Notes: generated by a model not told the origin, from the letters alone. Shown: positions 8,921 to 20,091, numbered from the stretch's first letter. The stretch: DNA of 64,000 nt from an uncultured Collinsella sp. (GCA_900542085.1 UQMK01000009.1:1-64000), one strand, 5' to 3'. Program-made: numbers and translations.

Positions 8921-9685
8921 ATGCTGCTCCCCGATTCCAAGACCGAGCTCGTCCGTCGTGGCAACAAGGTCGTTTACGACCTGGGCGACAAGATCGTCAA
9001 GGTCTTTAACGAGACCAAGCCCGTCTCCGACGTGTTCAACGAGGCTTTGAATCTTGCCCGCATCAATGAGTGCGGCATCCGCAGCCCCAAGGCTCTCGAG
9101 GTTTCCCAGCTCGAGAACGCCAACGGCTGGGCTCTCGTGACCGAGAAGGTTCCGGGCACCACCCTTGCCGAGAAGATGACTGCCGAGCCCCAGCGCTTTG
9201 GTGAGTACCTCGAGATGTTCGTCGACCTCCAGATCGAGATCCACGGCTACACCTCCCCGCTGCTCAACCGTCAGCGCGATAAGTTCGCCCGCATGATCGA
9301 CAGCCTCGATCAGCTCAATGCCACCACGCGCTACAACCTTCAGGAGCGTCTGGACGGCATGACCAAGGAGTTCAAGGTCTGCCACGGCGACTTCAACCCC
9401 TCCAACGTCATCGTCGGCGATGACGGTCAGCTCTATGTGTGCGACTGGGCACACGCTACCCAGGGCTCCCCTGCTGCCGACGTTGCCACCACCTACCTGC
9501 TCTTTGCCCTCAACAGCAAGGACCAGGCTGAGGCCTACCTGGAGCTCTACTGCGACCGCGCCGACATGCCCATGCAGGTCGTGCGTCAGTGGACGAGCAT
9601 CGTCGCCGCTTCCGAGCTCGCTCGTAAGCGCAACGTGAACGATGAGTTCCTTAAGAACTGGATCGACGTCGTCGATTATCAGTAG
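8921..9685 (+). CDS. Aminoglycoside/choline phosphotransferase-fold kinase, substrate unknown
   Basis: 254 residues. An APH-family kinase-like protein: the catalytic loop CHGDFNPSNVIV and the metal-binding DWAHATQGSPAADVA are clear, and the N-terminal lobe has a possible ATP-binding strand pair (VYDLGDKIVKVFN). Such proteins phosphorylate small hydroxylated molecules (choline, sugars, aminoglycosides); nothing here fixes the substrate and it should not be called a resistance gene. The ATG at 8921 has AAAGGA upstream. It follows adhE by 88 bases and may be co-transcribed through the intervening hairpin. A strong terminator follows. Confidence 0.75.
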   Translation: MLLPDSKTELVRRGNKVVYDLGDKIVKVFNETKPVSDVFNEALNLARINECGIRSPKALEVSQLENANGWALVTEKVPGTTLAEKMTAEPQRFGEYLEMFVDLQIEIHGYTSPLLNRQRDKFARMIDSLDQLNATTRYNLQERLDGMTKEFKVCHGDFNPSNVIVGDDGQLYVCDWAHATQGSPAADVATTYLLFALNSKDQAEAYLELYCDRADMPMQVVRQWTSIVAASELARKRNVNDEFLKNWIDVVDYQ

Positions 9686-9717
9686 TATCTGAGCGATTTA
9701 TTTCGCATCGGAGGCAC

Positions 9718-9762
9718 AAAGGAAAACCCCGCAGCTCATTTGGGCTGTGGGGTTTTCCTTTA
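9718..9762 (+). terminator. Terminator after the kinase gene
   Basis: Long stem AAAGGAAAACCCCGCAGC / GCTGTGGGGTTTTCCTTT. The A- and U-rich flanks could make it work in both directions. Confidence 0.9.
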
Positions 9763-9785
9763 CCCGTCGAGCTTATTCACGCAAC

Positions 9786-9830
9786 AAAAAAGACTGCTCC
9801 GCATCTCATTCTAAGAGAGATGCGGAGCAG
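9786..9830 (-). terminator. proS-operon terminator
   Basis: Perfect 14-pair stem CTGCTCCGCATCTC / GAGATGCGGAGCAG followed on the minus strand by TCTTTTTTG. It ends the long minus-strand cluster that starts beyond dxr. Confidence 0.93.
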
Positions 9831-9863
9831 GCCTGCAATTACATCTACTAGCAGAAATGTCGA

Positions 9864-11585
<1,722 letters not shown>

Positions 11586-12668
11586 TTATTTCTCCTCAAT
11601 AAGCTTGTCGACCTCGGCCATTAGCGCGTCGACAATTTGGTCCTCAGCTACTTTACCAATGATCTGGCCGTGCGAAAAGAGCAGGCCCTGACCTCGTCCG
11701 CAGGCAACACCCAAGTCGGCGTCAGAGGCCTCGCCGGGGCCATTAACGGCACATCCCATCACGGCAATCGAAAGCGGCGCGGAGTAGTTCTTAAGCCGCT
11801 CGGTGACCTCCTCGGCGATAGGAATGAGGTTAACCTGGCAGCGAGCGCACGTGGGGCACGAGACGATCTCGGGACCACGGCGGCGAAGGCCGAGCGACTG
11901 CAGAATACCCCAGGCGACCGGCGGTTCCTCGACCGGATCGGCCGTGAGCGAGACGCGCATGGTGTCGCCAATGCCCTCGGAAAGCAAAATTCCCAGGCCC
12001 ACAGAGCTCTTAATGGTGCCCTGGAGCTTGGTTCCGGCCTCAGTCACGCCCAAATGAAGCGGAACATGGGGGATTTCGCGCGACAGGGCACGATAGGTGT
12101 CAAGCGTCGTGGACACGCTATGAGCCTTGGCGGAAAGCACGATATTGGTAAAGCCGCGATCCTCAAAATGTTTGACGAAACGCTCGCTCGACATCACAAG
12201 CTTTTCGGGCTGCGTAAGGTCATCGCGCTCGGCGATATCCTGCTCAAGCGAGCCGGCGTTCACGCCAATGCGAATCGCGCACCCAGCGGCGCCCGCGGCA
12301 TCGATCACGGCATCGACCTTAGCCCAATCGCCAATGTTGCCGGGATTGATGCGGAGCTTAGCGGCACCGGCCTCCACAGCACCAATGGCGAGTTTATGGT
12401 TAAAGTGGATATCGGCAACGATCGGCACCGGAGACTCCGCACAAATCGTGCGAAAGCCCTCGAGCGCAGCCTCAGTGGGCACGCTCACGCGCACAACATC
12501 ACAACCCGCCTGGGCGAGTGCACGAACTTGTGCAAGCGTTGCCTGCGCGTCGGCGGTATCGGTGCAGGTCATGGATTGGACCACCACCGGTGCGCCGCCA
12601 CCGATCTGAACGCCGCCCACATGCACGGGGCGCGTCAGCTCGCGCGGCAAAGGATGGGATAAAGACAA
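11586..12668 (-). CDS. ispG: 4-hydroxy-3-methylbut-2-enyl diphosphate synthase (IspG/GcpE)
   Basis: 360 residues. A [4Fe-4S] enzyme converting MEcPP to HMBPP in the MEP pathway. The N-terminal TIM-barrel half (VVVQSMTCTDTADAQAT) and the C-terminal cysteines (SCPTCARC) with GCAVNGPGEASDAD are present. The frame extends to 12755 inside rseP, but the probable start is TTG at 12668 (MSLSHPLPRE), eight bases after AGGGGAG; a GTG at 12677 is too close to that site. It lies between rseP and proS, near dxr of the same pathway. Confidence 0.95.
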   Translation of the reverse strand: MSLSHPLPRELTRPVHVGGVQIGGGAPVVVQSMTCTDTADAQATLAQVRALAQAGCDVVRVSVPTEAALEGFRTICAESPVPIVADIHFNHKLAIGAVEAGAAKLRINPGNIGDWAKVDAVIDAAGAAGCAIRIGVNAGSLEQDIAERDDLTQPEKLVMSSERFVKHFEDRGFTNIVLSAKAHSVSTTLDTYRALSREIPHVPLHLGVTEAGTKLQGTIKSSVGLGILLSEGIGDTMRVSLTADPVEEPPVAWGILQSLGLRRRGPEIVSCPTCARCQVNLIPIAEEVTERLKNYSAPLSIAVMGCAVNGPGEASDADLGVACGRGQGLLFSHGQIIGKVAEDQIVDALMAEVDKLIEEK

Positions 12669-12681
12669 TCCAAACACTCCC

Positions 12682-14043
12682 CTACAAAATAAATCGAAGG
12701 ACGTCGGAACGAAGCATATAGACAAACAGCAGCGCAAAGAGCACGATGCCGACATAGCTGACGATCGTCTGCACCTTCAGCGGCAGCTCGCGACCGGCGA
12801 CCTTTTGGATGATCTCGATAACCAGCTTTCCCCCGTCGAGCGGCGGAATGGGCAGCAGGTTCATAAAGCCCAGCGAGAACGAGATGAGCGCGGCAAATGT
12901 CAAGAACGTCGCGGGGCCGGCTGCCGCCGCCTGAGAAGACATGACGCTGATGCCAACAATCGAGCTGGACTGATCGAGTATCTCCATCGTATGCTGCGGC
13001 TGCAGCAGACGCATAACGCCCTCAGCAGTCTGCTGAACATAGGAGAACGACAGGCGCGCCGAGGTGATAGGGTCCAAATGGACCACCTGCGTAGAAGCAT
13101 AAACACCCAAACGCTCGTCCTCCTTGAGCGCGACCGAGGTCGAAAGTTTCTTACCGTCGCGCTGGTACTCAATGGCGATATCGTCCTGACCGGCAGCCTT
13201 GCCGATGGCATCATACACATCCATCCAGCTGGAGCAGGACACGCCATCGACACTAAGAATCGTGTCGCCGGCCTCGATGCCCGCCTTGGCGGCTATCGAG
13301 CCTTCTTCGACCTGACCGATCACATTGCTATCGACCGGCACCGATACGCCGGCGATAGAGTAGATACTCATAAGCAGCAAAAAACCCGTCAGAATATTGA
13401 CGAGAATGCCCGCGAGCAGCATAAAGGCACGCTTGAGAAAACCCTGGCCCAGATAGGTATGCGATCGCTCCTGCTCAAGAAACTCCGAAGCAGTGACCGG
13501 CAGCTCCCACACATCGCCCTCGGCAGTCGCATGCTCTCGATCGAACTTGCGGCCGTCAAAGGTGGTATATCCTGCAGCATCGCGCGGCAGCGTCTGGTAC
13601 CTAACCGGATAATAGCTAGGTGAAGGCTTCTCCCCTTCCTCGTACCAAGGCGCAATGGAACCCCAGCCCAAAAGCAAGGCACAAGCCTCGAGAACATCCT
13701 CCTCGGGCAGCTCCAGCTCGACGGAAAGGTCTGCAACCGAAACGCGACCATGACGATAGATCGCCGCAAGCACACGGTCGGCGCACGAGACATCGGTCGG
13801 GTCCATACCGCAGATAGCGGCATAGCCACCCAGCAGCAGCGGCGTCACGCCAAACTTGGTACCGATGCGACGCGACGTATGATGAATATCGAAGCGGCAC
13901 GGTAGGCCCAAGAAAAACTCGGTGACGCGCACGCCGCACGCACGGGCCGCCAAAAAGTGGCCGCCCTCATGCAGAAACACGAGGACGGATAGCATCAAAA
14001 GGCCCCAAAAGACTGAGGAGAGAACGCTCAGAACAGTATCCAT
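12682..14043 (-). CDS. rseP: Site-2 (RIP) zinc metalloprotease RseP-like, with unusual inserted domain
   Basis: 453 residues. Membrane-embedded M50 protease. HEGGH at 25-29 lies in the first membrane segment and PPLDGG near 401-405 supplies the third metal ligand; a PDZ domain is at about 238-310 and the last membrane segment at about 424-445. Between the membrane beta-loop and the second membrane helix, about 115 residues (82-196) replace the short family loop; residues 88-135 look like a winged helix (VLAAIYRHGRVSVADLSVEL). The ATG at 14043 begins the hydrophobic first segment; the longer frame reaches into dxr. The neighbours dxr and ispG are typical for this family. Confidence 0.92.
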   Translation of the reverse strand: MDTVLSVLSSVFWGLLMLSVLVFLHEGGHFLAARACGVRVTEFFLGLPCRFDIHHTSRRIGTKFGVTPLLLGGYAAICGMDPTDVSCADRVLAAIYRHGRVSVADLSVELELPEEDVLEACALLLGWGSIAPWYEEGEKPSPSYYPVRYQTLPRDAAGYTTFDGRKFDREHATAEGDVWELPVTASEFLEQERSHTYLGQGFLKRAFMLLAGILVNILTGFLLLMSIYSIAGVSVPVDSNVIGQVEEGSIAAKAGIEAGDTILSVDGVSCSSWMDVYDAIGKAAGQDDIAIEYQRDGKKLSTSVALKEDERLGVYASTQVVHLDPITSARLSFSYVQQTAEGVMRLLQPQHTMEILDQSSSIVGISVMSSQAAAAGPATFLTFAALISFSLGFMNLLPIPPLDGGKLVIEIIQKVAGRELPLKVQTIVSYVGIVLFALLFVYMLRSDVLRFIL

Positions 14044-14066
14044 AAAACGAAAAGCAATCCTTACGA

Positions 14067-15254
14067 TTAAGAGCGGGTTGCAGCGAGCACCTCGGCGGCC
14101 TTGGCACGAGCCCACGTATCGATATCGCGAAGCTGCTCAAAGGATGCGACCGTCTGCGTATCGTGTGCATCCATGCACGACTCGACGATACGGTCGATAT
14201 CGGTAAAGGTACAGGCATCGTGCAGGAAGGCATCGACGGCAACTTCGTTGGCGGCATTCAGCACGCACGGCATGGTGCCGCCCGTTCTGCCGGCACGCTC
14301 GGCCAGCGCCAGGCAGCGGAATGTGTCCATATCGGCAGCATCAAACGTGAGCTGCCCGAGCTCGCGGAAATCGATTCGAGGCGCTGGGGTATCCCACCGC
14401 TCGGGATACGAGAACGCGAACTGGATGGGAATGCGCATGTCGGACGCACCAAGATGTGCCATCACAGAGCCGTCCGCATACTCGACCATCGAGTGGATCT
14501 TTGACTGGCGCTGAACGACCACGTTGATAAAGTCGAGATCGCACCCGAACAGGTGCATCGCCTCGATACGCTCCAAGCCCTTATTCATGAGGGTCGCAGA
14601 GTCGATGGTGATCTTAGCACCCATGGCCCACGTGGGGTGTGCCAGCGCATCGGAGCGTGTCACGCAATTGAGCTCGTCGCGCGTACGGCCAAAGAACGGA
14701 CCACCCGAGCAAGTGAGCCAAATGCAGTGAGCCTCGCGCGGATTCTCCCCCAGATAGCACTGGTAGATGGCGGAGTGCTCGGAGTCGACCGGAATAAGCT
14801 GACCGGGCTGCGCCAACGGCATCAGCAGGTCACCGCCGACAACGAGGGACTCCTTGTTAGCAAGTGCAAGACGCTTGTTCGAGGTCAGGGCTGCATGGCT
14901 CGCTTCGAGCCCGGCAGCGCCCACAATGGCAACAAGCACACAGTCGACGTCATCGCGACGCGCGAGCTCACAAACCGCCTGCGCACCAACACCGAGCTCG
15001 GTGCCCTCGGGCAGCTCCTGCAGCACAGCGTCCGTACCGTGGGTGGTGTCGGCCACGGCAACGGCCGGAACCGAAAACTCACGGGCGAACGCAACGAGCT
15101 CCGAGGTGCTGGAGTTAACGGACAGTGCCGTCACCTGCAGTCGATCGGCATGCTGACGGCATACATCAAGTGCCTGCGTACCGATAGAGCCCGTACAACC
15201 CAGGATGGCAACGCGAAGACGCCCATCGGGGCCGTACGTCGTCTGAAAGGCCAT
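14067..15254 (-). CDS. dxr: 1-deoxy-D-xylulose 5-phosphate reductoisomerase (Dxr/IspC)
   Basis: 395 residues. NADPH-dependent conversion of DXP to MEP, the first committed MEP step. The N-terminal NADPH loop AILGCTGSIGTQALDV, the substrate/metal segments LALANKESLVVGG and VDSEHSAIYQC, and the later TIDSATLMNKGLE are intact. The start overlaps the cdsA stop by one base (TAATG). It precedes rseP and ispG and follows uppS and cdsA, so isoprenoid precursor and lipid-carrier synthesis are grouped. Confidence 0.97.
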   Translation of the reverse strand: MAFQTTYGPDGRLRVAILGCTGSIGTQALDVCRQHADRLQVTALSVNSSTSELVAFAREFSVPAVAVADTTHGTDAVLQELPEGTELGVGAQAVCELARRDDVDCVLVAIVGAAGLEASHAALTSNKRLALANKESLVVGGDLLMPLAQPGQLIPVDSEHSAIYQCYLGENPREAHCIWLTCSGGPFFGRTRDELNCVTRSDALAHPTWAMGAKITIDSATLMNKGLERIEAMHLFGCDLDFINVVVQRQSKIHSMVEYADGSVMAHLGASDMRIPIQFAFSYPERWDTPAPRIDFRELGQLTFDAADMDTFRCLALAERAGRTGGTMPCVLNAANEVAVDAFLHDACTFTDIDRIVESCMDAHDTQTVASFEQLRDIDTWARAKAAEVLAATRS

Positions 15255-16129
15255 TACAGCACGCCTCCGATCATCAAAAGCAGCTGCGCGGTAATGCAGC
15301 CAAAGATAAGCGAGTCGCTACGATCGAGCATGCCGCCATGGCCCGGAATAAGGTTGCCAGAATCCTTGACGCCCACGCCACGCTTGATGCGTGACTCGAT
15401 GAGGTCACCGATAACGCCCAGGATGGACACAACCACGCCGCAAAGCAGCGCATAGGGCAAGCTCAGCTTATAGAAATGCGTCGCCCACAAAATAAGCCAG
15501 ATAAGAACCGAACCCAAGATGCCGCCGACAAAGCCCTCCCAGCTCTTTTTGGGAGAGATCTTGGGGACCATCTTGTGCTTGCCGATACGACTGCCCACGA
15601 TGTAGGCAAACGAATCGGAGACCCAGAGAGACGCGCAAACACCCACCGAAAGCAGGGCGCCGGCAAAACCGGGCACGGCATCGCGCAGCAGCACGATGGC
15701 CGACAGCATAAAACCGGTGTAGATGGGACCCATGAGCGTCACAGCTACATCGGATATGCGGGTACGCGCCGACCAGACATACCAAATACCCACCGCAAGC
15801 ATCAGAGCAAAAAGCAGGGCATTCAACAGCAGCGAGTCACCCAGCGCCGAGAGCGGAAAGAGCACGGCGGCAGCGATGCCCAGGCGCTCATTGGCCACCT
15901 TGCCATCGAGCTTCGTCATGCGGAAAAACTCAAAGCAGCACAGGCCGCTCATGACGGAGACGAAGATGGCGGTGGGAACGATACCCAAAACCAGGCAGAG
16001 AATAAATACGACGGCGTAGACGATACCTGCGGCGGCACGGGTAATAAAGCCGGCAAGCCACGAAGTCGCAGCCGCGCCGCTCTTGGCGGCAGGCGCCTTG
16101 GGAGCAGACGCCTTGGGACGATCGGACAC
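15254..16129 (-). CDS. cdsA: Phosphatidate cytidylyltransferase (CDP-diacylglycerol synthase)
   Basis: 291 residues. Makes CDP-diacylglycerol from phosphatidate and CTP for phospholipid synthesis. Several hydrophobic segments, and the family signature near the C-terminus (SRIKRGVGVKDSGNLIPG followed by HGGMLDRSDS). The first ~22 residues are Ala/Lys/Pro-rich and probably a cytosolic tail. It starts two bases from the uppS stop region and overlaps dxr by one base. Confidence 0.96.
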   Translation of the reverse strand: MSDRPKASAPKAPAAKSGAAATSWLAGFITRAAAGIVYAVVFILCLVLGIVPTAIFVSVMSGLCCFEFFRMTKLDGKVANERLGIAAAVLFPLSALGDSLLLNALLFALMLAVGIWYVWSARTRISDVAVTLMGPIYTGFMLSAIVLLRDAVPGFAGALLSVGVCASLWVSDSFAYIVGSRIGKHKMVPKISPKKSWEGFVGGILGSVLIWLILWATHFYKLSLPYALLCGVVVSILGVIGDLIESRIKRGVGVKDSGNLIPGHGGMLDRSDSLIFGCITAQLLLMIGGVL

Positions 16130-16131
16130 GA

Positions 16132-16926
16132 TTAAGCCTCCTCGGTCTTGCTCAGTCCACCAAACCTACGGTCGCGGCCCTGATAGGCCAAAATGGCGTT
16201 GACAAGACCCCAACGATCAAAGTCGGGCCAATAGGTATCGGTGACATAAAACTCGGAATAGGCAACCTGCCACAGCAGATAGTTCGAAAGGCGAAGCTCG
16301 CCGGAGGTTCGAATCACAAGCTCCGGATCGGGTAGCCCGGCGGTGTACAGGTGCGAAGCAACCATATCATCGTCGATAGCGGCCGGATCGATCTTTCCGG
16401 CAGCGGCATCGAGCGCGATCTGACGGACAGCACGGGTGATCTCGGCACGGGCTCCGTAGTTGACGGCAAGTGCCAGCGTCATGCCGGTATGGTCGGCACA
16501 CTCGGCAAGACCTCGCTCAAAGACATCGCGGGTCTTCTTGGGCAGTGCGGATATATCGCCCAAAAAGACAACGCGCACGTTTTCGCGCTTAAGCAGCGGC
16601 AGCTCATCGATAAACGTCTTAGCAAACAGATGCATTAAAACGTTGACCTCATGCTGCGGACGATTCCAGTTTTCGGTGGAAAACGCATAGGCCGAAAGGA
16701 CGTCGACGCCCAAACGCACGCATGCGGTAATGATCTCGCGCAGGGAAACGATACCGGCCTTGTGTCCCTCGGTGCGGGCAAGACCGCGTGCCGTGGCCCA
16801 GCGACCGTTACCGTCCATGATGCACGAAATATGATGCGGAATCTTATTGAGGTCAAGGTCGGAAAAACCGACGCCCGCAGGGGCGTCGGCAAAGTACTCG
16901 ACCAGTTTGTTCTCGTCGTATTGCAC
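16132..16926 (-). CDS. uppS: Isoprenyl transferase (undecaprenyl diphosphate synthase family)
   Basis: 264 residues. cis-prenyltransferase that builds the C55 lipid carrier for cell-wall synthesis. The catalytic Asp loop IMDGNGRWATARG, LSAYAFSTENWNRP, and the C-terminal PELVIRTSGELRLSNYLLWQ are complete. It starts immediately after frr, within the rpsB-to-proS cluster. The length is typical. Confidence 0.97.
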   Translation of the reverse strand: MQYDENKLVEYFADAPAGVGFSDLDLNKIPHHISCIMDGNGRWATARGLARTEGHKAGIVSLREIITACVRLGVDVLSAYAFSTENWNRPQHEVNVLMHLFAKTFIDELPLLKRENVRVVFLGDISALPKKTRDVFERGLAECADHTGMTLALAVNYGARAEITRAVRQIALDAAAGKIDPAAIDDDMVASHLYTAGLPDPELVIRTSGELRLSNYLLWQVAYSEFYVTDTYWPDFDRWGLVNAILAYQGRDRRFGGLSKTEEA

Positions 16927-16927
16927 C

Positions 16928-17464
16928 TTAGATCTCCATGACCTCGGCTTCTTTTTCCTTCAGAAGCTCCTCAACCTTGGCAACATACTCATCGGTATAC
17001 TTCTGAACCTTGGCCTGCTCGCGACGGACATCGTCCTCGGTGAGCTCTTCGTCGCGCTCGAGCTTGTTGTTAAAGTCGCGACGGATGTTGCGAATGGAGA
17101 CCTTGGCCTGCTCGGCATACTCGCGGCACTCCTTGACGAGCTCGCGACGACGCTCCTCGGTGGGAGCCGGGAACGGCAGGCGCACGACGGTACCGTCAGA
17201 GTTGGGAGTAATGCCCAGATCGGAAGCGCTGATGGCCTTCACGATGGCATTGACGAGCGCCTTGTCCCAGGGCTCGATAAGCAGCATGTGAGCCTCGGGG
17301 GTCTTAACGGCGGCAACCTGGGTAACCGGCGTGGGAACACCGTAGTAATCGACCGAAATGTCGGACAGAATGTTAGCGTTGGCGCGGCCCGTGCGAACCT
17401 TGGAGAAGTTGTGCTTGAGGGACTCGAGCGACTTGTCCATGTGGGCGGTGATGTTCTCTGCCAT
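16928..17464 (-). CDS. frr: Ribosome recycling factor
   Basis: 178 residues. Releases ribosomes from mRNA after termination, with EF-G. The family pattern is clear: KVRTGRANANIL, the beta domain YYGVPTPVTQVA, and the long C-terminal helical hairpin (VSIRNIRRDFNNKLE). It lies two bases downstream of pyrH, the usual order. Confidence 0.98.
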   Translation of the reverse strand: MAENITAHMDKSLESLKHNFSKVRTGRANANILSDISVDYYGVPTPVTQVAAVKTPEAHMLLIEPWDKALVNAIVKAISASDLGITPNSDGTVVRLPFPAPTEERRRELVKECREYAEQAKVSIRNIRRDFNNKLERDEELTEDDVRREQAKVQKYTDEYVAKVEELLKEKEAEVMEI

Positions 17465-17466
17465 GC

Positions 17467-18189
17467 TTAATCCTCCTGATAGACGAGCGTGCCGACGGGC
17501 TCACCCGAAAGCGCGCGTTTGACGGTGTCCTCGCCATCGATGTTGAGGACCAAAATCGGCATACGGTTATCCTGGCACAGCGCCGTGGCCGTGGAATCCA
17601 TAACCTGCAGACCGCGGACGAGAACCTCGTGATAGGTAATCTTGTCAAAACGTACGGCATCGGAACACTTGACAGGATCCTTGTCGTAGATGCCGTCAAC
17701 CTTGGTGGCCTTAATCAGAATCTCGGCACCGATCTCGCAGGCACGAAGAGCCGCGGCGGTGTCGGTCGTAAAGTACGGATTGCCCGAACCGGCGGCAAAA
17801 ATAACGACATTGCCCTTGGAAAGGTGGTTGATGGCGCGACGGCGAATATAGGGCTCGCAGATCTCGTTCATCTGGATAGCGCTCATCACACGGCAGGGAA
17901 CATCGTTGTGCTCAAAGGCATCCTGCAGGGCAAGCGCGTTCATAACGGTTGCCAGCATGCCCATGTAGTCGGCCTGGGCGCGCTCCATGCCACCGGCAGC
18001 GCCGGCCATGCCGCGGAAAATGTTGCCGCCGCCGACAACAACGCCGACCTCATGGCCAACGGCGAGCAGCTCCTTGACCTGCTTGGCAAGATGGTCGGTA
18101 ATCTTGGGGTCGATGCCATATTGGCCGTCGCCCATCAGTGCTTCGCCGGAAAGCTTCAGAAGCACGCGTTTATATCGGATGTCGGACAA
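17467..18189 (-). CDS. pyrH: UMP kinase
   Basis: 240 residues. Hexameric bacterial UMP kinase, an amino-acid-kinase-fold protein unrelated to eukaryotic UMP/CMP kinases. [18 protein letters not shown] and [15 protein letters not shown] are intact. It begins after a terminator hairpin that follows tsf, so a promoter may lie in the 117 bases upstream, though none is clear. GATCCTCC-type sequence precedes the ATG. Confidence 0.98.
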   Translation of the reverse strand: MSDIRYKRVLLKLSGEALMGDGQYGIDPKITDHLAKQVKELLAVGHEVGVVVGGGNIFRGMAGAAGGMERAQADYMGMLATVMNALALQDAFEHNDVPCRVMSAIQMNEICEPYIRRRAINHLSKGNVVIFAAGSGNPYFTTDTAAALRACEIGAEILIKATKVDGIYDKDPVKCSDAVRFDKITYHEVLVRGLQVMDSTATALCQDNRMPILVLNIDGEDTVKRALSGEPVGTLVYQED

Positions 18190-18248
18190 AGCGATCCTCC
18201 TTTAATTAGACTCTCAATATGATAGCAAAGGCTCTGATAAGAGCCATG

Positions 18249-18283
18249 AAAAAGCAGGCTGTGAGTAAAACCCACAGCCTGCT
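18249..18283 (-). terminator. Terminator after tsf
   Basis: Stem AGCAGGCTGTG/CACAGCCTGCT followed by TTTTT on the minus strand; separates rpsB-tsf from pyrH. Confidence 0.9.
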
Positions 18284-18306
18284 CATTACCAGCTACAAGA
18301 GCTTAT

Positions 18307-19176
18307 TTACTCGCCACGGACCAGACGGTCGAAGGCAACGACGGTAATGGTATCGCCGAGCTCCTTGGAGACCTGCTCAGCGTACTTCTTGATGGTGAGG
18401 GAGCTGTCCTTGATGAACTCCTGCTCGGTGAGCACGGACTGCTTGTAGAACTTCTCCAGACGGCCAACAGCCATCTTCTCCTGGATAGCCTCGGGCTTGC
18501 CGGACTCGGCAGCCTGAGCCATGTAGATCTCCTTCTCGTGCTCGACGGTCTCGGCCGGAACCTGATCGCGGGTAGCGCAAATCGGGGCGACGGCGGCAAC
18601 CTGAAGGGCAACGTCGTGAGCGAAGGTCTTGAAGGACTCGGCCTGAGCGGTCTCGGCCTTCTCGAAAGCGAACTCGACGAGGACGCCGATCTTACCACCC
18701 ATGTGGATGTAAGAAGCGAGAGCGCCGTTCTCGGCCTTGCGGGCGGAGAAACGAGCGATCTTCATGTTCTCGCCCATGATGTGAATCATCTCGGTGAGCT
18801 CGGAGGAAACGGTCTCCTCGCCCATCGGCTTCTCGAGCAGAGCATCGACATCGGCCGGCTCGGTGGTAGCGACAACCTCGGCGACCTTGGAAGCAAAGCC
18901 GGTGAACTTGGCGTTGGAGCCGACGAAGTCGGTCTCGCAGGAAAGCTCGAGCAGAGCGCCGGACTTGCCGTCCTCGGAGACGAACGCGGCGACAGCGCCC
19001 TCGTTGGTCTCACGGCCAGCCTTCTTGGCAGCCTTGGCGAGGCCGTTCTTGCGCAGAACGTCAACAGCGACGTCCATGTCGCCGTCAGCCTCGACGAGAG
19101 CCTTCTTGCACTCCATCATCGGGGAGTCGGTCATCTCGCGGAGCTGCTTGACCATAGCGGCAGTAATCTGGGCCAT
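18307..19176 (-). CDS. tsf: Elongation factor Ts
   Basis: 289 residues. Nucleotide exchange factor for EF-Tu. The N-terminal UBA-like domain (MVKQLREMTDSPMMECKKAL) and the core SCETDFV segment are typical. The ATG at 19176 follows AAAGGA; an upstream in-frame TTG precedes that site. It lies 45 bases downstream of rpsB, and a terminator follows. Confidence 0.98.
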   Translation of the reverse strand: MAQITAAMVKQLREMTDSPMMECKKALVEADGDMDVAVDVLRKNGLAKAAKKAGRETNEGAVAAFVSEDGKSGALLELSCETDFVGSNAKFTGFASKVAEVVATTEPADVDALLEKPMGEETVSSELTEMIHIMGENMKIARFSARKAENGALASYIHMGGKIGVLVEFAFEKAETAQAESFKTFAHDVALQVAAVAPICATRDQVPAETVEHEKEIYMAQAAESGKPEAIQEKMAVGRLEKFYKQSVLTEQEFIKDSSLTIKKYAEQVSKELGDTITVVAFDRLVRGE

Positions 19177-19221
19177 TGTGGTTCCTTTCAAAGAGATGAA
19201 AAAGACTTAAATAGGACTGAT

Positions 19222-19950
19222 TTACTCGGCCTTGGGCTCGGCGGCCATCTCGGCCTCGGAGACCTGCTCCTTACCGGAGCCAGCGAGGCAGGCGTCGGCC
19301 ATGAGCTCGCACATAAGGGTGACAGCGGAGATGGCGTCATCGTTGCAGGGGATGCCGTACTCGACCTCGTCGGGATCGGAGTTGGTGTCGATCAGAGCGA
19401 CGACGGGGATGTTCAGGCGCTGGGCCTCCTTGATGGCGTTCTCCTCGCGCTTGGTGTCGATGACGAAGAGAGCCTGGGGCAGACCCTTCATATCGCGGGC
19501 GCCACCGAGGTTGGTCTGGAGCTTAGCGAGCTCCTTGCCGAGCACAGCCTGCTCCTTCTTGGGCAGCACTGCCATGCGGCCGTCCTCGACCATGGCCTCG
19601 AGCTCCTCCATACGGTTGATGCGGGAGCGGATGGTGACGAAGTTGGTCAGCATGCCGCCGAGCCAACGCTGGTTGATGTAAGGCATGTTGGCGCGCTCAG
19701 CGGCGTTCTTAACGGCCTCCTGAGCCTGCTTCTTGGTGCCGACGAACAGCACGTTGCCGCCCTTGGCGACGTTCTTGACGAAGGTGTAAGCCTGGTCGGC
19801 GTCAAGGATGGTCTGCTTGAGGTCGAGGATGTAGATGCCGTTGCGCTCACCGAAGATGAACGGCTTCATCTTGGGGTTCCAGCGACGGGTCTGGTGACCG
19901 AAGTGGCAGCCGGCCTCGAGCAGGGTGCGGATATTAATCTTGGTAGCCAT
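19222..19950 (-). CDS. rpsB: 30S ribosomal protein S2
   Basis: 242 residues. Family landmarks: [29 protein letters not shown], and [13 protein letters not shown]. The C-terminal ~25 residues are acidic and Ala/Glu-rich. The ATG is preceded by AGGAGG. A strong promoter lies about 140 bases upstream, leaving a leader with several hairpins. Confidence 0.98.
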   Translation of the reverse strand: MATKINIRTLLEAGCHFGHQTRRWNPKMKPFIFGERNGIYILDLKQTILDADQAYTFVKNVAKGGNVLFVGTKKQAQEAVKNAAERANMPYINQRWLGGMLTNFVTIRSRINRMEELEAMVEDGRMAVLPKKEQAVLGKELAKLQTNLGGARDMKGLPQALFVIDTKREENAIKEAQRLNIPVVALIDTNSDPDEVEYGIPCNDDAISAVTLMCELMADACLAGSGKEQVSEAEMAAEPKAE

Positions 19951-20085
19951 ATTAAACCTCCTGTGGTTTGCCTCCGCGCGGGGTCATCCTCCAAAACCAA
20001 CCCGGACATGTGCTACCAAAGCCCGGGCACCACGGTATGAAGTAGCCGCGCGTGCGTGATAAAAACCTGTTGCCGTGAAGCAACC
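19951..20085 (-). promoter_or_regulatory. Structured rpsB 5' leader
   Basis: From the predicted transcript start near 20085 the leader opens with a hairpin GTTGC/GCAAC (20069-20084) and later has CCCGG/CCGGG arms (20001-20027). S2 represses its own operon in some bacteria through such a leader, but no consensus is recognised here. Confidence 0.3.
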
Positions 20086-20091
20086 CGATGA

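Noticed and set aside
8921..9685. Aminoglycoside resistance gene
   Set aside because: Only the general phosphotransferase fold is seen; nothing points to a drug substrate and the context is fermentative metabolism.
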